A DNA stretch of 64,000 nt from Massilia rhizosphaerae (GTDB lineage Bacteria; Pseudomonadota; Gammaproteobacteria; Burkholderiales; Burkholderiaceae_D). The stretch is taken from NCBI RefSeq assembly GCF_016093545.1, contig NZ_JADKYX010000002.1:372001-436000 (forward strand). The letters run 5' to 3'. Of the stretch, positions 60,846-64,000 are shown one piece after another. A model generated the notes under the pieces. The model searched no databases. It was given only the letters and a program-made list of their open reading frames with translations, and was not told the DNA's origin. Every line of letters starts with the position of its first letter. Positions within the stretch are counted from its first letter, which is position 1. Both the position numbers and the translations under genes were made by a program.

Positions 60846-60992
60846 TTATCGACGAGTGTTCTTTTTCGGAGGCGGCGGCGCTTGCTGTTCGTCTTTTGAA
60901 AACCAGGGAAGCAGCTTGTCGAGTTTGATGGCGCGGATCACCGTATAAACGATGAGTGTGCTGAAAAGCAATATTGCTGCGTTGTCAATCAT
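60846..60992 (-). CDS. Small single-pass membrane protein (48 aa)
   Basis: A short frame beginning MIDNAAILLFSTLIVYTVIR, with one membrane helix (about residues 4-22), an amphipathic stretch KLDKLLPWFSKD, and a Pro-rich basic tail (QQAPPPPKKNTRR). AAAGG precedes the ATG by 7 bases and the next gene starts 43 bp on in the same direction, so it is likely a real member of the ligase/acyltransferase operon. I know no family for it. Confidence 0.6.
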   Translation of the reverse strand: MIDNAAILLFSTLIVYTVIRAIKLDKLLPWFSKDEQQAPPPPKKNTRR

Positions 60993-61358
60993 GCGTGACC
61001 TTTGGCGGGAGTGCTGCCTTGTACCGATGAGTTACCGGATGAACGGGCGCTAGAATAACATGCAACATACGGCCACACCGTTGCCTCAACGGACTTTGTA
61101 TTATCAGCCAGTCTCTAAACCGAGCGCAACAATCTTTCCTGTCGCGTGCCGCCGCGCCAACACGCGACCGGCGAAGCGTATTGACGGCGCACAGGCTGAT
61201 GCACGCTGCGCTTTAGACGTTTTCAGCATGAGCTTGTGCCGAAAAATTCGTTGGGCCGTCCGCGGACGAGCTCGTATATTGAAAATTCGTCCACAGCAAA
61301 GCGGAGGCATCGTGGCGCTCACGGAAACATTGCCCAATTCACGCGAGGAGAACGACTG
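60993..61358. other. 366-bp divergent intergenic region
   Basis: Lies between the 48-aa membrane protein gene (minus) and the serine acetyltransferase gene (plus) and must hold both promoters. A TATTCT at about 61051-61056 (minus strand) could be a -10 for the minus-strand operon. An open frame at 61060-61359 on + has no ribosome binding site and ends in the acetyltransferase start; I do not count it as a gene. No clear hairpin or known operator. Confidence 0.4.
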
Positions 61359-62282
61359 ATGGCCGACTTCGACATCGGCGCGATCGTGCACGACCTGTAC
61401 GAAGCGCGCCAGCAATGGCGCCAGGCCCACCGTCCGGCCGGCGAAGTGCGCGGTATCGAGTTCCCGTCGCGCGACGCGCTGGCCACCATCGTCGGGCAGC
61501 TCAAGGGGCTGTTGTTTCCCCTGCGCCTGGGCCCGCCCGACCTGCGCCCGGAAAGCGAGGACTTCCACGTCGCGCACGCCCTCGACACCGCCCTGCACGC
61601 GCTGCTGCGCCAGGTCCGCATCGAATTGCGCTACAGCGCGGCGCTGCGCCACCTGGCCGATACGGACATCGAACCGCAGGCCCTGGATGCCACCCGCGCG
61701 TTCGGCGCCGCCCTGCCCGGCATCCGCATCCTGCTCGACAGCGACGTGATCGCCGCCTACCAGGGCGACCCGGCCGCGCGCAGCGTCGACGAAGTGCTGC
61801 TGTGCTATCCGGGCATCCACGCGATGATCCACCACCGCCTCGCGCACTGCCTGTACGGGCTCGGGCTGCCGCTGCTGGCGCGCATCATCGCCGAGCAGGC
61901 CCACGCGGACACGGGCATCGACATCCACCCGGGCGCCACGATCGGCCCCGGCTTCTTCATCGACCACGGCACGGGCGTCGTGATCGGGGAAACGGCCGTC
62001 ATCGGCCAGCGCGTGCGGCTGTACCAGGCCGTCACCCTGGGCGCCAAGCGCTTTCCGGCGACTGCCGACGGCACGCTGCAGAAAGGCTTGCCGCGCCATC
62101 CCATCGTCGAGGACGACGTCGTCATCTATGCCGGCGCCACCCTGCTGGGCCGCATCACGATTGGCAAGGGCGCCGTGATCGGCGGCAATGTCTGGCTGAC
62201 GCACAACGTGCCGCCCGGCGCCCGCGTGGCCCAGGCCGCCTCGCGCGAGGACGACCAGGGGGTGCCGGGCGAGCCGGCGTAA
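61359..62282 (+). CDS. Serine O-acetyltransferase
   Basis: A 307-residue SAT that acetylates serine for cysteine synthesis. The N-terminal helical domain is followed by a left-handed beta helix of hexapeptide repeats (from about residue 185: GIDIHPGATIGPGFFIDHG, VVIGETAVIG, ITIGKGAVIGGNVW). It is longer than CysE (about 250-270), as in the EpsC-type SATs of this group. GAGGAG stands 8 bases before the ATG at 61359. The protein lacks an obvious C-terminal Ile, so inhibition by binding cysteine synthase is doubtful. Confidence 0.9.
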   Translation: MADFDIGAIVHDLYEARQQWRQAHRPAGEVRGIEFPSRDALATIVGQLKGLLFPLRLGPPDLRPESEDFHVAHALDTALHALLRQVRIELRYSAALRHLADTDIEPQALDATRAFGAALPGIRILLDSDVIAAYQGDPAARSVDEVLLCYPGIHAMIHHRLAHCLYGLGLPLLARIIAEQAHADTGIDIHPGATIGPGFFIDHGTGVVIGETAVIGQRVRLYQAVTLGAKRFPATADGTLQKGLPRHPIVEDDVVIYAGATLLGRITIGKGAVIGGNVWLTHNVPPGARVAQAASREDDQGVPGEPA

Positions 62283-62289
62283 CGCCGAT

Positions 62290-63318
62290 CTACCTGGGAC
62301 TCTCGACCGCGTAGCCCCTGGACTGCAGCGCGGACAGGTAGCTCGCCGGCCCGAGGATGTCCTGGATTTCCAGGACGGCGAACGTGGACGCGTTGTCGGC
62401 CAGCGCTTTTTCCGCCGTCCTGAGCCAGGCGAGGCGCAGGCGCTCGCGCGTCTGCCGCAGGGCCGCGGCATCCTTCGCGATCGAGCTGTTCAGCACGGCG
62501 TCCAGGCAGGCGTCGCGGCGCTCGGCGAAATTCATGCCGCGGATTTGCGCGATGTCGCCATTGGCCCACGCGTTCGCGCGCACGCGCATCGTTTCGAGGT
62601 CGACGTCCAGGCTGTCGAGCGTCCTGGTGAAACAAACGAGGTCGTCGACTTGCGAATTCTTGAAGTCGCGCACGAGCTTGCGGGGATCGTCCAGCATCAC
62701 GTCGTAGCCGGAATCGCTCAATTTGACCTTGTTCTTCTTCGCGATGTCCTCGATCGTGTCCATCACGTCGCCGCCGTAGGACAGGCCGCTCTTCTTGAGA
62801 CCCGCGAGCAGCAATTCTTCGCCGGCAAAAACGGGGCGGTAGTGCTCGACGCCGTCGTCGTCGCCGATGTATTTCGCCTTCAGCACCGTCCAACGCGCAT
62901 AGACGTCGGACGGCACGACGTCGCGCAACACGGCGTCGTCCGGGTTCCGTTTGATGCCGATCAGGCTGGGCAACGCGGTCAGCCCGCGGAAGAACCCGAT
63001 GTGGGCTTTCGCGACCGGCGGCGTCAAGACTTCCTGCGACTTGGCCACGAGACGTTCGACGCGCGACGCATCCCATTGCATTTTCAGCGGCAGCGGCGCG
63101 TACGTCCCGAACACCCACATCACGTGACCGCCCTTCGACACTTTCCAGACGCCGGGGCCGGGACGGCGGCCTTCGACGACGACCGTGGCCGGGACGGCGT
63201 CCGGCGCGACGGCCGCGTCCGCCTGGACCGGCTGCGCGGCCGGGTCCACGCTTTGGGCCGACGCCGGCAGCGCCAACAAGCCCAGCCAGAGCGCATATCG
63301 CCCGGTTCTTTTCCTCAT
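62290..63318 (-). CDS. TraB/GumN-like protein, first tandem copy
   Basis: A 342-residue exported protein: a signal peptide (about 1-21, ALPASAQ), an Ala/Val-rich linker (22-48), then a TraB/GumN-like domain. Active TraB/TIKI-type proteins carry a GxxH motif in their first strand-loop; here the same place reads WVFGTYAPLP (G71-T-Y-A74), with Ala where His is expected. It may therefore be catalytically dead or changed. The start at 63318 follows AAGGTG. Next upstream, 10 bp away, is a second copy. Confidence 0.82.
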   Translation of the reverse strand: MRKRTGRYALWLGLLALPASAQSVDPAAQPVQADAAVAPDAVPATVVVEGRRPGPGVWKVSKGGHVMWVFGTYAPLPLKMQWDASRVERLVAKSQEVLTPPVAKAHIGFFRGLTALPSLIGIKRNPDDAVLRDVVPSDVYARWTVLKAKYIGDDDGVEHYRPVFAGEELLLAGLKKSGLSYGGDVMDTIEDIAKKNKVKLSDSGYDVMLDDPRKLVRDFKNSQVDDLVCFTRTLDSLDVDLETMRVRANAWANGDIAQIRGMNFAERRDACLDAVLNSSIAKDAAALRQTRERLRLAWLRTAEKALADNASTFAVLEIQDILGPASYLSALQSRGYAVESPR

Positions 63319-63328
63319 GGGGTACACC

Positions 63329-64000
63329 TTATTTCGGACTCTCGACCGTATAACCGTCCGCCTGAAGGTCGGCCAGGAAATTCGTCGGGCCGACGAGATC
63401 CTTCATCGACAGGAGGGCAAACGTCGACGTGTTGTCGGCCAGTGATTTCTTGGCCATCTTCACCCAGTTCGCACGGACGCGTTCGGGAAGATGATCGAAC
63501 GCCTGGGAACGCTTGGCGAACGGGCTGTTGAAAATGGCATCATTGCACGCCTTCTCCCGCTCGGCAAAGTCGAGGCGCGAAATCTCGGCGATATCGCCGT
63601 TGGCCCAGGCGTTGGCACGCACGCGCATCGCGTCGATATCGCCCTCCAGCCGCTCCAGCGTCTTGGTGAAGCAGGCGACGTCTTCCACCTGCGACTTCTT
63701 GAATTCCTTCATCAAGCCACGCGGATCGTCGACGTCGATGCTGAGCGTCGTCGACGTGATCTTGACCTTGTTATGCTTGGCCGTCTTTTCGATCTGCTCT
63801 TCCACGCCGGTGTTTTGCGTCAACCCGTTTTTCCCGATGCCTGCGCTCAGCAGCGTGTCGGCCACGAAGATGGGGCGGCGCCGCTCGATGCCGTCGTTCT
63901 CGCCGATATACTTGCCCTTCAATACCTGCCAACGCGCATACACGTCCGCCGGGAGCACGTCCCGCAACGTGGCGCCGTCCGGATTCTTGTCGATGCCGAT
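63329..64000 (-). CDS. TraB/GumN-like protein, second tandem copy (5' end outside the window)
   Basis: The C-terminal 223 residues of a paralog of the previous gene; the frame is open to the window edge, so the start is missing. The two align nearly end to end: IGI-NPD---LRDV-P-DVYARW-VLK-KYIG, MRVRANAWANGDIA, ADN-STFA-L---D-LGP, and the shared ending VESP. Whether this copy has the GxxH motif cannot be seen. Tandem copies separated by 10 bp suggest one transcript. Confidence 0.85.
   Translation of the reverse strand: MGIDKNPDGATLRDVLPADVYARWQVLKGKYIGENDGIERRRPIFVADTLLSAGIGKNGLTQNTGVEEQIEKTAKHNKVKITSTTLSIDVDDPRGLMKEFKKSQVEDVACFTKTLERLEGDIDAMRVRANAWANGDIAEISRLDFAEREKACNDAIFNSPFAKRSQAFDHLPERVRANWVKMAKKSLADNTSTFALLSMKDLVGPTNFLADLQADGYTVESPK

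Noticed and set aside
61060..61359. A 99-codon frame on + ahead of the serine acetyltransferase gene
   Set aside because: No ribosome binding site, no domain, and it ends at the next start; the region is better read as promoter DNA.

Overview
The window is GC-rich chromosomal DNA (about two thirds G+C by eye) from a betaproteobacterium, most likely Oxalobacteraceae of the Massilia/Telluria type. I infer this from the chain AI-2E transporter-hda-HAD-pcnB-folK next to purM, the block nadK-recN-hemH-grpE-dnaK-dnaJ, the pcm-rhodanese-tolC run, and the style of the chemoreceptor and sensor proteins. I see no transposase, prophage, integrase or CRISPR array. The window starts inside a sodium:solute symporter gene and ends inside a TraB/GumN-like gene.

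Layout. 1-7 kb: symporter tail, purM-cysC, and the divergent, tightly overlapped AI-2E/hda/HAD/pcnB/folK set. 7-15.9 kb: TonB receptor, ArsB/SLC13-type anion transporter, panB, thpR, MFS transporter with DeoR regulator, and a REC-REC-kinase protein. 15.9-28 kb: a polyamine (putrescine) catabolism region with two gamma-glutamylamine-synthetase-like glutamine synthetases, a PuuC-like aldehyde dehydrogenase, an SSS symporter, a SpuC-like aminotransferase, a PuuD-like hydrolase and GabD, interrupted by a LytS/LytT two-component pair. Together these could take putrescine to GABA and succinate. 28-31 kb: chemoreceptor, MazG-like pyrophosphohydrolase, beta carbonic anhydrase. 31-39 kb: dnaJ, dnaK, grpE, hemH, recN, nadK. 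grpE and dnaK each have a sigma-32 type promoter with the same two hexamers and the same 13-nt spacer, and nadK-recN has a near-ideal LexA box.

39-47 kb: DUF3667-type membrane protein, a coupled operon of a hydrophilic protein, a PQQ-type sorbosone dehydrogenase and OsmC, then gloA, a HAF-repeat lipoprotein, a TolC-family protein, rhodanese and pcm. 47-56 kb: TetR regulator, cysteine-cluster protein, uppP, recQ, trmB, an aspartoacylase-family protein, a GGDEF/EAL protein and a lone receiver. 56-64 kb: PAS hybrid kinase, tRNA-Gly(CCC), a surface-polysaccharide set (acyltransferase, O-antigen-ligase-like protein, 48-aa membrane protein), serine acetyltransferase, and tandem TraB/GumN-like genes.

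The most striking non-coding feature is a family of GTAG-headed, roughly 25-nt palindromes (REP-like). There are twelve units at seven places, mostly in inverted pairs between convergent genes. Their stems differ by compensated base changes.
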